35,306 nucleotides of DNA from Piscinibacter sp. (GTDB lineage Bacteria > Pseudomonadota > Gammaproteobacteria > Burkholderiales > Burkholderiaceae_C), in NCBI GenBank assembly GCA_019635485.1, contig JAHBZL010000049.1, positions 1 to 35,306 on the forward strand. The letters are read 5' to 3'. The position numbers were made by a program, and so were the translations under genes. A model generated the notes under the pieces. That model ran no database searches and had not been told where the DNA came from. It saw only the letters and a list, made by a program, of their open reading frames with translations. Of the stretch, positions 24,550-32,078 are shown piece by piece (positions within the stretch are counted from its first letter, which is position 1; every line of letters starts with the position of its first letter).

Positions 24550-25231
24550 AGGCGGCGCACCCGTCGCGGTGGTGGTGGGCGCAGGCACGGGGCTGGGAGC
24601 GGCCCTGGTGCGTCGGTTCGCGACGGCTGGAATGCAGGTGGCTGCGGCATCGCGCCGTGGTTGCGTGCCAGACGCGATCGGCAGGGGCAGCGCGGTGCGC
24701 GGATTCGCTTGCGACGCCACCGACGCCTTGCAGGTGGACACGCTGTTCACGCAGGTCGGCGCGCAGATGGGACCGCCCGAACTGGTCGTGTTCAACGTCG
24801 GGACCTGGCAGCGCGCGGGCATCGCCGAACTGACCGGCGCCGTCTTCGAGGACGCCTGGCGCCAGGGCTGCTTCGGCGGCTTCGTCGTCGGCCGCGCCGC
24901 GGCGCGCGCGATGCGCCCGCACGGTCGCGGCAGCATCCTCTTCACCGGCGCCACTGGATCGCTGCGCGGCAGCGCCGGCTTCGCGGCATTCGCTGTCGCC
25001 AAGTTCGGACTGCGGGCGCTGGCGCAGAGCATGGCGCGCGAACTCGGGCCGCAGGGCCTGCACGTCGCGCACGTGGTGGTCGACGGCATGATCGCCACTG
25101 GCGACGATCCGGGCGAAGAAGGCCGCATGCGACCGGAGGACATCGCGCAGGCCTACCTGCAGTTGCACCTCCAGCCGCGCAGCGCGTGGACGCACGAGCT
25201 GGACCTGCGCCCGGCGCAGGAACGGTTTTGA
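24542..25231 (+). CDS. SDR family oxidoreductase with Phe in place of the catalytic Tyr
   Basis: 229 aa. The nucleotide-binding motif is VVVGAGTGLGAALVRRFATA (Gly-rich loop, residues 13-19), with NVGTW in place of the usual NAG and a GATGSLRGSAGF serine region. The usual YxxxK is FAVAK (Phe150, Lys154), so the catalytic tyrosine is absent. A known SDR branch has this FAxFAxAKF sequence followed by LRALAQSMARELGPQGLHVA, which this protein matches closely; the Phe is therefore probably a family trait, not a mutation. Enzymatic activity is uncertain. The ATG overlaps the redoxin gene by 8 bp. Confidence 0.88.
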   Translation: MVEGGAPVAVVVGAGTGLGAALVRRFATAGMQVAAASRRGCVPDAIGRGSAVRGFACDATDALQVDTLFTQVGAQMGPPELVVFNVGTWQRAGIAELTGAVFEDAWRQGCFGGFVVGRAAARAMRPHGRGSILFTGATGSLRGSAGFAAFAVAKFGLRALAQSMARELGPQGLHVAHVVVDGMIATGDDPGEEGRMRPEDIAQAYLQLHLQPRSAWTHELDLRPAQERF

Positions 25232-25234
25232 GCC

Positions 25235-26143
25235 ATGTGGCGCCGTAGCGCGGGCCCGCGTGGGCTGCTGGTACTGCTGGTGTGCACCTGGGCGGTCAGC
25301 TGGCCGGCCATCAAGGTCGGTGTGGCCCATGTGCCGCCCTTGTGGTTCGCCAGCCTGCGCTACGCCATCGCGGCAAGCTGCCTGGGCGTGGTGGTGGTGG
25401 CCCGCGGCGCCCTGGTGCTACCCGGGCGCGGCGACTGGAAGCTCATCGCGGTGTCGGCCACGCTGCAGATGGGTGCCTACTCGGCCCTGACCGGCGTGGC
25501 GCTGACGGTCATGTCGCCGGGGCGTGCGTCGGTGCTTGCGTTCTCGACCCCGATTTGGGTCGTGCCTCTGTCGGCCTGGTGGCTCGGCGAGGCGCTGCCC
25601 CGCGCCGGCCTGGTCGGGGTCGCGCTGGGTCTGGCGGGTGTGCTGGCAATCGCGGCACCGTCGTTTGGGAGCGGCGGCGGGGACTTCGCCGTGGCCTGCG
25701 GACTGCTCCTGCTGGCTGCGGCGGCCTGGGCGATGTCCATCGTTTACGTGCGCGGACACCGCTTCGGCGCCAGTGCGCTCGCGTTGGCGCCCTGGCAGAT
25801 GGCGCTGGCGGCACTGCTGCTGCTGCCGCTCGCCGCGCTGCTGGAAGGACCGTTGCCTGCGATTGATCGGCCCGGCGTGGCAGCGTTGGCCTACGTCGGC
25901 CCGGTCGCCACGGCGTTCGCCTACTGGGCGGTGGTCGAAGCCGGTCGTCACGTACGCGCCAGCACGATGTCGATGGCATTGCTGGCCACACCCTGCCTCG
26001 GGCTGGCGATCTCCGCCTGGGCGTTCGACGAACCGGTCGGAGCGGCCCTGCTCCTCGGCATGGCACTGATCGGTGCCGGCATCCGGCTGGCGACGCGCCC
26101 GATCGACCGCCAAGCCGACCGCACCTCCCGCTCGGCGGGCTGA
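25235..26143 (+). CDS. DMT family transporter (EamA domains)
   Basis: 302 aa, ten predicted membrane helices in two EamA repeats. It begins GLLVLLVCTWAVSWPAIKVG and shows the family pattern PPLWFASLRYAIAA, then SPGRASVLAFSTPIWVVPLS in the first half and LAYVGPVATAFAYWAVVEAG, then STMSMALLATPCLGLAISAW in the second. It is an inner-membrane exporter of metabolites or drugs. It starts 3 bp after the SDR stop, so it is the last gene of the TetR-controlled operon. The substrate is unknown. Confidence 0.93.
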   Translation: MWRRSAGPRGLLVLLVCTWAVSWPAIKVGVAHVPPLWFASLRYAIAASCLGVVVVARGALVLPGRGDWKLIAVSATLQMGAYSALTGVALTVMSPGRASVLAFSTPIWVVPLSAWWLGEALPRAGLVGVALGLAGVLAIAAPSFGSGGGDFAVACGLLLLAAAAWAMSIVYVRGHRFGASALALAPWQMALAALLLLPLAALLEGPLPAIDRPGVAALAYVGPVATAFAYWAVVEAGRHVRASTMSMALLATPCLGLAISAWAFDEPVGAALLLGMALIGAGIRLATRPIDRQADRTSRSAG

Positions 26144-26264
26144 ACGCACAGGCGCGGATCGACTGGACGGAGAGCGGTTTCGTGGCACACCTCAAGAGCC
26201 CCGCGATCCCCGTGGCTCGAAGCCCCACGCAGCTCTCGCGGCGAAACCTCTGCCCCGCAGCCCC

Positions 26265-27182
26265 CTAGCGGCGCACATGGCGGCGGTTGCCGCGCGGCCC
26301 ATCGATGAGACGTTCGGCCATCAGCGCACTGACCATGTCCAGCGCCGGCGGCGGCGTGCGACGTTGCAGCGTCACGAGGCCGAAGCGCGCGGTGGCGGAC
26401 AGGGCGGGATTCATCGCCAGTTCGACCAGGTCGGGCGCCGCGGCGCGTATCGCCAGAACGACGGCGTCGCTGTGCCGCGCGACATCGACCAGGCTCGGAA
26501 TCTCGTCGCAGCGCAGCGTCACGCACTGCTCGGGGTGCGCGCCCGGCCCGTAACGGTCCACCAGGATGCGCGCCACTTCGTCGGCCAGCGGCGTCGCGGC
26601 GATCGGGTACTGCGACACGTCCTCGAAGCTCACGCCTCCGCGCCGCTTCGAGAGCGGATGGCCCGGGCGCACCATGAAGGCCCCGGACATCTCGTGGAAG
26701 AACTGCGCGTTCAGATCCGGCGCGGGCCGCAGCGAGCGGGCGTCGACCACCAGCGCGTCGAGCGAACGTGCCCGCAGGGCCTGCACCAGCAGTTCGGTGT
26801 TGGCGCGCGCGATCTCGAGCTTCAGGCGTGGCCGCTCGCGCGCCATCTTCAGCAGCAGCGGCGTCATCAGCATCGCGCCGGGTCCGGACCCCATGCCGAT
26901 GCGCAGCACGCCTTCCAGCCCCGACTGGGCGCGCCGGCCGCTGGCGCGCAGGTCTTCCGCGGCAAGCGCGAGTTCGCGCGCGCGTTCGAGCGCCTGGCGT
27001 CCGAACGGCGTCAGCTCGCTGACGCGCCCGACACGGTCGAACAGCCGCTGCCCGAGTTCGTCCTCGAGCGCCCGGATGCTCCGGCTCAGCGCCGGCTGCG
27101 TGAGGTGCACCGCCGATGCGGACTTGGCGAACGAGCCGGTCTGAGCCAGCGAGATGAAGTGCTTAAGCTGGACGAGGGTCAT
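26265..27182 (-). CDS. LysR family transcriptional regulator
   Basis: 305 aa. The HTH is at the N-terminus (MTLVQLKHFISLAQTGSFAK, then VHLTQPALSRSIRALEDELG). The effector domain starts near residue 90 (GVLRIGMGSGPGAMLMTPLL) and includes DALVVDARSLRP. It is divergent from the third Bug gene, separated by 135 bp with a 16-bp dyad. By position it controls the Bug protein and M20 amidohydrolase genes. The effector is unknown but may be the amide or acid handled by them. Confidence 0.94.
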   Translation of the reverse strand: MTLVQLKHFISLAQTGSFAKSASAVHLTQPALSRSIRALEDELGQRLFDRVGRVSELTPFGRQALERARELALAAEDLRASGRRAQSGLEGVLRIGMGSGPGAMLMTPLLLKMARERPRLKLEIARANTELLVQALRARSLDALVVDARSLRPAPDLNAQFFHEMSGAFMVRPGHPLSKRRGGVSFEDVSQYPIAATPLADEVARILVDRYGPGAHPEQCVTLRCDEIPSLVDVARHSDAVVLAIRAAAPDLVELAMNPALSATARFGLVTLQRRTPPPALDMVSALMAERLIDGPRGNRRHVRR

Positions 27183-27197
27183 GGTCGGGCCTGGAGC

Positions 27198-27213
27198 AGT
27201 CTAACGTCAGACT
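27198..27213. promoter_or_regulatory. Candidate LysR operator
   Basis: The sequence agtct a acgt c agact is a 16-bp inverted repeat with one mismatched pair, 16 bp upstream of the lysR start and 105 bp upstream of the Bug gene. The flanking DNA is locally AT-rich (attgaaatctaacaaacaat). It is shorter and less certain than the other two LysR sites. Confidence 0.45.
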
Positions 27214-27317
27214 CATTGAAATCTAACAAACAATGCATTGGACGAGCGTGCAACGGACTCCTACATTGGCTGCAGACGCCTCCGCACGGCGCTCGACGGC
27301 CCCTTCAGGAGACCCTC

Positions 27318-28304
27318 ATGTCCAAGCTCGACCTCCTTCGCACGCTGGCCCTGTCGACCGGCCTGCTCATCGGCAGCCACGCTGCGCTCGCGCAGTCCTT
27401 TCCCGCGAAGCCGGTGAGCCTGATGGTTCCCTACCCGGCCGGCGGCCCGTCGGATGCGATCGCGCGCATCTTCAACAACCCGCTCGGCAAGGAACTCGGC
27501 CAGCAGGTGCTGGTGGAGAACGTGGGCGGCGTCAGCGGCGCGATCGCCGCGCAGAAGGTGCTGGCCGCACCGGCCGACGGCCACTACGTCTTCCAGGGCT
27601 CGCCCAACGAGGTGATCCTCTCGCCGCTGGCCAACGCGGCGGTGAAGCTGAAGACGGAGGACTTCCGCCTGGTGCACCCGGTGGCCGAAGCGGTGATGGT
27701 CTTCGTCGCTCGCAAGGACCTGCCGGTCAACAGCGTCGACGAGCTGATCGCGCTGGCGCGCAAGTCCGCCGACAAGCCGCTCACCTACGGCAGCGTGGGC
27801 ATCGGCTCGCTGTACCACCTGATCCTCGAAAACGTGCAGGCGCAAACCGGCATCAAGCTCGCGCATGTGCCCTACAAGGGCAACGCGCCGCTGCTGCAGG
27901 ACATCGGCGGCGGTCAGGTCGACTTCGCCGTGCTGGTCTACAGCGCTGCGATGGGTGCGCTGGCCGACCAGGGCCGGCTCAAGGTCATCGGCCAGCTCGG
28001 CGCCCAGCGTTCGGAACTGCTGAAGAGCGTGCCGACGGCCAGCGAGGGCAAGGAACTCAAGGGCTTCGCCTACAAGATCTGGACCGGCTTCATGGTGCCC
28101 AGGAGCACGCCCGAGGACGTGGTCAACCGCCTGCACGCGGCCATCGGCAAGAACCTGCAGGATCCCGCCGTGCGCAGCCAACTGGCGGCGCAGACCCAGG
28201 TCGCGGCGGCGCCGATGACGCTGGCCGAATCGACGAAGTTCTTCGAAGCCGAGACGGCGCGCTATCGGGCCATCGCCAAACAGATCAACCTGCAGCCGCA
28301 GTGA
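27318..28304 (+). CDS. Bug-family (TctC-like) solute-binding protein 3
   Basis: 328 aa; ribosome site aggaga 6 nt before the ATG. A Sec signal peptide ends near HAALAQS. Family motifs are FPAKPVSLMVPYPAGGPSDA, LVENVGGVSGAIAAQKVL, LTYGSVGIGSLYHLILENV and VPYKGNAPLLQDIGGGQVDF. It would capture an organic acid or related ligand in the periplasm. It is paired with an M20 amidohydrolase 24 bp downstream, which suggests an N-acyl amino acid or similar amide as ligand (inference). No TctAB genes are in the window. Confidence 0.95.
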   Translation: MSKLDLLRTLALSTGLLIGSHAALAQSFPAKPVSLMVPYPAGGPSDAIARIFNNPLGKELGQQVLVENVGGVSGAIAAQKVLAAPADGHYVFQGSPNEVILSPLANAAVKLKTEDFRLVHPVAEAVMVFVARKDLPVNSVDELIALARKSADKPLTYGSVGIGSLYHLILENVQAQTGIKLAHVPYKGNAPLLQDIGGGQVDFAVLVYSAAMGALADQGRLKVIGQLGAQRSELLKSVPTASEGKELKGFAYKIWTGFMVPRSTPEDVVNRLHAAIGKNLQDPAVRSQLAAQTQVAAAPMTLAESTKFFEAETARYRAIAKQINLQPQ

Positions 28305-28328
28305 CGCCCGCGTTCAGGGGAGCTCGAC

Positions 28329-29594
28329 GTGACCTACCTGCTGAAAGCGCTCAATGCCCGCGCCGGCGAGTTCATCAGCCTGCGTCACGACATCCACCGT
28401 CATCCCGAGCTTGCATTCGAGGAACACCGCACCGCAGCCCTGGTGGCCGACAAGCTGGCCGGCTGGGGCTATGCGGTCGAGACAGGTATCGGCGGCACCG
28501 GCGTGGTCGGCACGCTCCGGCGCGGCGGCTCGGGCAGGCGACTGGGCATCCGCGCCGACATGGACGCGCTGCCGATCGACGAAGCCAGCGGCGCCGAATG
28601 GACCAGTGAGCACCCCGGCGTGATGCACGCCTGCGGTCACGACGGCCACACGGCCATGCTGCTGGCCGCGGCGCGCCACCTGGCCGAGCAGGGCGACTTC
28701 GACGGCACGCTGCACCTGATCTTCCAGCCTGCCGAAGAGGGCGGTGGCGGTGCACTGCGCATGATGGCCGGTGGCCTGTTCGAGCGCTTCCCCTGCGATG
28801 CCGTCTTCGCGATGCACAACATGCCCGGCGTCCCGCAGGGCCGGCTGGTGCTGCGCGAAGGGCCCACGATGGCTTCGTCGGACTACGCGACGATCACGCT
28901 CGGCGGCTTGGGCGGACACGGCGCCATGCCGCACAAGGCGACCGACCCGATCGTCGCCGCCGCGAGCATCGTGATGGCGCTGCAGACCATCGTCTCGCGC
29001 AATGTCGACCCGCTGCAGGCCGCGGTGGTCACCGTCGGCGCGATGCACGCGGGCAAGGCCAACAACGTGATTCCGGCATCGGCGACCCTGGAGCTGAGCG
29101 TGCGCGCGCTCGACCGCGATGTCCGCCTCACGCTCGAGCGACGCATCAAGGCCCTGGTGGCGGCGCAGGCCGAGAGTTTCTCGGTTGCCGCAAAGGTCGA
29201 CTGGAAGCCTGGTTATGCCGTGCTGGTCAACACGCCCGCCGAGACGGCCCTTGCGCGCGAAGTGGCACTGGAGCTCGTCGGCGAGCCCAACGTGACCTTG
29301 CAGGGCGACCCGCTCACCGGCAGCGAGGACTTCGCGTTCATGCTCGAGAAGGTGCCCGGCAGCTACCTGTTCATCGGCAACGGCGCCGGCGAGAACGGCG
29401 GCGCGGGTGCGTGCATGGTGCACAACCCGGGTTACGACTTCAACGACCGCAACGTCGCCATCGGCAGCGCCTACTGGGTGCTGCTGGCAGAGCGCTTCCT
29501 GGCCTCCGACGGCGGGCGCCCCGCCCAGTCCCGGAGCGACGCGGAGGACATCGCCGCCCGCGCCGCGCAGGAGGAGTTGCTCGCCGCCCCTTAG
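28329..29594 (+). CDS. M20 family amidohydrolase (hippurate hydrolase-like)
   Basis: 421 aa from GTG 28329, preceded by ggggag. The M20D fold is clear: LRHDIHRHPELAFEEHRTAA, IRADMDALPIDEASG, metal-binding MHACGHDGHTAMLLAA (Cys102, His104), FQPAEEGGGGA (catalytic and metal Glu136/Glu137), the lid-domain GGHGAMPHKATDPI and the late metal ligand segment GSEDFAFMLEKVPG. Members hydrolyse N-acyl amino acids, hippurate or indole-acetyl-amino acids in the cytoplasm. A product such as glycine (from hippurate) would connect neatly to the glycine riboswitch just downstream, but this link is speculation. Confidence 0.94.
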   Translation: MTYLLKALNARAGEFISLRHDIHRHPELAFEEHRTAALVADKLAGWGYAVETGIGGTGVVGTLRRGGSGRRLGIRADMDALPIDEASGAEWTSEHPGVMHACGHDGHTAMLLAAARHLAEQGDFDGTLHLIFQPAEEGGGGALRMMAGGLFERFPCDAVFAMHNMPGVPQGRLVLREGPTMASSDYATITLGGLGGHGAMPHKATDPIVAAASIVMALQTIVSRNVDPLQAAVVTVGAMHAGKANNVIPASATLELSVRALDRDVRLTLERRIKALVAAQAESFSVAAKVDWKPGYAVLVNTPAETALAREVALELVGEPNVTLQGDPLTGSEDFAFMLEKVPGSYLFIGNGAGENGGAGACMVHNPGYDFNDRNVAIGSAYWVLLAERFLASDGGRPAQSRSDAEDIAARAAQEELLAAP

Positions 29595-29597
29595 ACT
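29592..29597 (+). promoter_or_regulatory. Possible -10 box for the riboswitch transcript
   Basis: TAGACT overlaps the stop codon of the amidohydrolase gene and would start transcription near 29604, at the first aptamer. No good -35 is visible 17 bp upstream, so read-through from the upstream operon is an equal possibility. Confidence 0.3.
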
Positions 29598-29604
29598 TCG
29601 CTTC

Positions 29605-29795
29605 CTGCAGGAGAGCGCTCCGCATCACCGTGGAGCCACCGAAGGCGCAAACTCCCATGCACGCTCAGGTCCCGTACTGCACACCACCATCGCCGTCTGG
29701 AGAGTCGTCACCGACGTGACGCACCGAAGGAGCAAGGCCGCAGGCGAGACGTCCCGGCCGAATCTCTCAGGTACCAAGGACAGGGGGAGCGGCAG
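29605..29795 (+). ncRNA. Tandem glycine riboswitch
   Basis: Two glycine aptamers lie back to back. Aptamer 1 (about 29605-29682) shows ggagagc, ccaccgaaggcgcaaac and gctcaggt. Aptamer 2 (about 29696-29792) shows ggagagtcg, gcaccgaaggagcaa and the conserved 3' arm aatctctcaggtaccaagga followed by cagggggag. This order is diagnostic for the tandem glycine riboswitch, which binds glycine and switches expression of the downstream gene. It lies between an M20 amidohydrolase gene, whose stop is about 10 bp upstream, and a DadA-like oxidase gene, which fits control of glycine oxidation. Confidence 0.92.
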
Positions 29796-29817
29796 GCAGG
29801 CGACACGCGTCGCCTGC
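29796..29817 (+). promoter_or_regulatory. Hairpin in the riboswitch expression platform
   Basis: gcaggcgac and gtcgcctgc form a perfect 9-bp stem with a 4-nt loop directly after aptamer 2 and 12 nt before the ggag ribosome site of the oxidase gene. No T-run follows, so it is unlikely to be a simple intrinsic terminator. Confidence 0.6.
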
Positions 29818-29840
29818 GTCCCCGTCCCTGGAGTCCTGTC

Positions 29841-31145
29841 ATGAAAGTCATCGTCCTCGGCGCCGGCCTGCTCGGTGTCACCTCCGCCTACTTCCTGCGC
29901 CAGCAGGGCCACGACGTCACGGTCGTCGACCGCCAGGCCTCGCCGGCTGCGGAGACCAGCTTCGCCAACGGCGGCCAGATCTCGGTGAGCCACGCCGAGC
30001 CCTGGGCCAACCCGAGCGCCCCCCTGAAGGTGCTGAAGTGGCTCGGCCAGGAAGACGCGCCACTGCTCTTCCGCATCCGCGCCGACATGCGCCAGTGGCT
30101 GTGGGGCCTGCAGTTCCTGCGTGAGTGCACGCCGGCGCGCACGCGCCACAACATCGAGCAGATCGTGCGGCTGGGCACCTACAGCCGCGACACGCTGCAG
30201 CAGCTGCGCCGCGACGTCGGCATTGCCTACGACGAGCGCACGCAGGGCATCCTGCACTTCTACACGAGCCAGAAGGAGTTCGACGGCGCCGAGGCCCCGG
30301 CGGCGCAGATGCGGGCGCTGGGCTGCGACCGGCGCGTGATCTCCGCCGACGAGGCGGTGAGGATCGAGCCTGCGCTGCGCCACATCCGGCCCCAGCTGGC
30401 CGGCGCCACCTACACCGCCGAGGACGAATCGGGCGACGCGAACCGCTTCGCGCGGGAACTCGTCAAGCGCTGCGAAGCCGATGGCGTGCGCTTCCTGATG
30501 AGCCACACGGTGACTGCGCTGCGCGAGGCTGGCGGCTCCATCGACCATGTCGAGGCCACCGACAGCGAAGGCCGCTTCCAACGCCTGCGTGCCGATGCCT
30601 ACGTGCTGGCGATGGGCAGCCTGTCGCCGCTGTACGCCAAGCCGCTGGGCATCGCGCTGCCGATCTACCCCGCCAAGGGCTACTCGGTGACGATGCCGGT
30701 GAAGGACGCCTCGATGGCGCACCAGGTGTCACTGACCGACGACGAGTACAAGCTCGTGTTCTCGCGCCTCGGTGATCGCCTGCGCATCGCCGGCACCGCC
30801 GAGCTGAACGGCTACGACCGCGACCTCAATCGCGTCCGCTGCGAGGCGATCGTGCGCCGCGTCGAGGAATTGTTCCCCGGTGCGGGCGACGCGGGCCAGG
30901 CGCAGTTCTGGACCGGCCTCAGGCCCGCCACGCCGAGCAACGTTCCGATCATCGGCCGCTCGAAGCTGCCCAACCTGTACCTCAACACGGGCCACGGGAC
31001 GCTCGGCTGGACTCACTCCTGCGGTTCGGGCAAGAGCATCGCCCGCATCGTCAGCGGGCTGCAGCCGGAGGTGGACTTTGCCTTCGCCGGCGACGTGCCG
31101 AAGGCTTTGGTCAGCCGGCCGGCCGCGGTGCCGCTGGCGTCCTGA
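29841..31145 (+). CDS. D-amino acid dehydrogenase/glycine oxidase-like FAD enzyme (DadA-like)
   Basis: 434 aa. The N-terminal FAD motif is VIVLGAGLLGVTSAYFLRQQ with Asp/Glu-rich VVDRQ; then SFANGGQISVSHAEPWANPS, typical of DadA, and the C-terminal WTGLRPATPSNVPIIGRSK and LNTGHGTLGWTHSCGSGK. These match the small subunit of D-amino acid dehydrogenase, which deaminates D-amino acids or glycine to 2-oxo acids and passes electrons to the respiratory chain. Ribosome site ggag lies 7 nt before the ATG. The glycine riboswitch in its leader favours glycine as the physiological substrate (inference). The next 240 bp have no supported gene. Confidence 0.93.
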   Translation: MKVIVLGAGLLGVTSAYFLRQQGHDVTVVDRQASPAAETSFANGGQISVSHAEPWANPSAPLKVLKWLGQEDAPLLFRIRADMRQWLWGLQFLRECTPARTRHNIEQIVRLGTYSRDTLQQLRRDVGIAYDERTQGILHFYTSQKEFDGAEAPAAQMRALGCDRRVISADEAVRIEPALRHIRPQLAGATYTAEDESGDANRFARELVKRCEADGVRFLMSHTVTALREAGGSIDHVEATDSEGRFQRLRADAYVLAMGSLSPLYAKPLGIALPIYPAKGYSVTMPVKDASMAHQVSLTDDEYKLVFSRLGDRLRIAGTAELNGYDRDLNRVRCEAIVRRVEELFPGAGDAGQAQFWTGLRPATPSNVPIIGRSKLPNLYLNTGHGTLGWTHSCGSGKSIARIVSGLQPEVDFAFAGDVPKALVSRPAAVPLAS

Positions 31146-31385
31146 GGAGGAGGTGCAGGCCAAGCGCAAGTCGGTCGTTCCGGCAAGGCGAACTGACGCT
31201 GACCAGCAGCAAGCCGACCTTCGTCCAATCGGGCGGCGACGCCACGAAAGTCAACGAAGCGGTGGACAGTCGACACCGGCGCAGCAACGTTGCCTGTCCA
31301 CCGGGAATGACCGGTCCCCGTCAGGTCGACAGTCTTGACTCGGCCAGGCGCGGCCATTGGCCACCGGCAGCTTCCAGGGTCAACG

Positions 31386-32021
31386 TCACATCCGGCGCTG
31401 CGATTCAAGCGTGACGTTCTCGGCAGGCTGGATGTTGCGCAACAAGGCGTCGATCAGCAGGTGGCGCGAGCGCACAAACGCCTCGGTGGTCCAACCTCGT
31501 TCGACGACCAAGTAGCGCCAAGTTGAGGGCACGAGGCAGGTCAGGCACAGGTCTGCCAGGCGAGATGGATCCTGGTCCGCTCGCAGTCCACCGCCCGCTG
31601 CCATCTGGCCAAGGATCCTGTCCAGCCCCAAGCGCACGCCCTGGCTGAAGATGCGGTCCTGCCAGGCGGCGTTGGCGTCGGCATCGGACAGCGAGCCGGT
31701 CTCGAGTTGGATCGCCACCGGGTAGACGATGGGCAGGTACTTCAGCCACGCACCGACAAAGGCATGGAGCGCCGCCGCGTCGGCCCCGGTGGCGGCGATC
31801 TGCCGCATGGCCCGCACAGCATCACACCGCGTGTCTTGGTGCCGTGCCATCGCCACCAGCAAACCGGCACGGTTGCCAAAGGCGAGAAACAAGGTCTGGC
31901 GGGTCACCCCAGCGGCGGCGGCGACCTCGGCCATTCCGGCATCCAGCCGGTGCGCACCGGCCATCAGGTTCCAGGCAGCCTCGAGGATGTTGGCACGTGT
32001 CTCTTCACTGATCTTCGGCAT
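31386..32021 (-). CDS. TetR family transcriptional regulator
   Basis: 211 aa. The N-terminal HTH is clear (EETRANILEAAWNLMAGAHR, then AGVTRQTLFLAFGNRAGLL). The C-terminal half is helical (FVGAWLKYLPIVYPVAIQLE) and variable, as usual for the ligand domain. It is divergent from a membrane-protein gene with 57 bp between starts. Two identical-spacing dyads (TTTACnnnnGTAAA) flank the gap and are the probable binding sites, so it likely represses itself and the membrane protein. The start ATG sits beside the first dyad without a good ribosome site. Confidence 0.92.
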   Translation of the reverse strand: MPKISEETRANILEAAWNLMAGAHRLDAGMAEVAAAAGVTRQTLFLAFGNRAGLLVAMARHQDTRCDAVRAMRQIAATGADAAALHAFVGAWLKYLPIVYPVAIQLETGSLSDADANAAWQDRIFSQGVRLGLDRILGQMAAGGGLRADQDPSRLADLCLTCLVPSTWRYLVVERGWTTEAFVRSRHLLIDALLRNIQPAENVTLESQRRM

Positions 32022-32024
32022 CGC

Positions 32025-32038
32025 TTTACGTGCGTAAA
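32025..32038. promoter_or_regulatory. TetR operator copy 1
   Basis: tttac gtgc gtaaa, an inverted repeat immediately upstream of the tetR start (3 bp away). It shares spacing and half-sites with copy 2. Confidence 0.75.
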
Positions 32039-32050
32039 ACCATGTGCTAT

Positions 32051-32064
32051 TTTACACCCGTAAA
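32051..32064. promoter_or_regulatory. TetR operator copy 2
   Basis: tttac accc gtaaa, 26 bp centre-to-centre from copy 1 and 14 bp before the start of the membrane-protein gene. Two sites this close could hold two dimers on the divergent promoters. Confidence 0.75.
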
Positions 32065-32078
32065 CCATGGAGGATCGC

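Noticed and set aside
31146-31385. Possible gene remnant between dadA-like gene and tetR
   Set aside because: Short open frames exist but none shows a family motif or a convincing start; the dyad-like pieces here are too weak to name.
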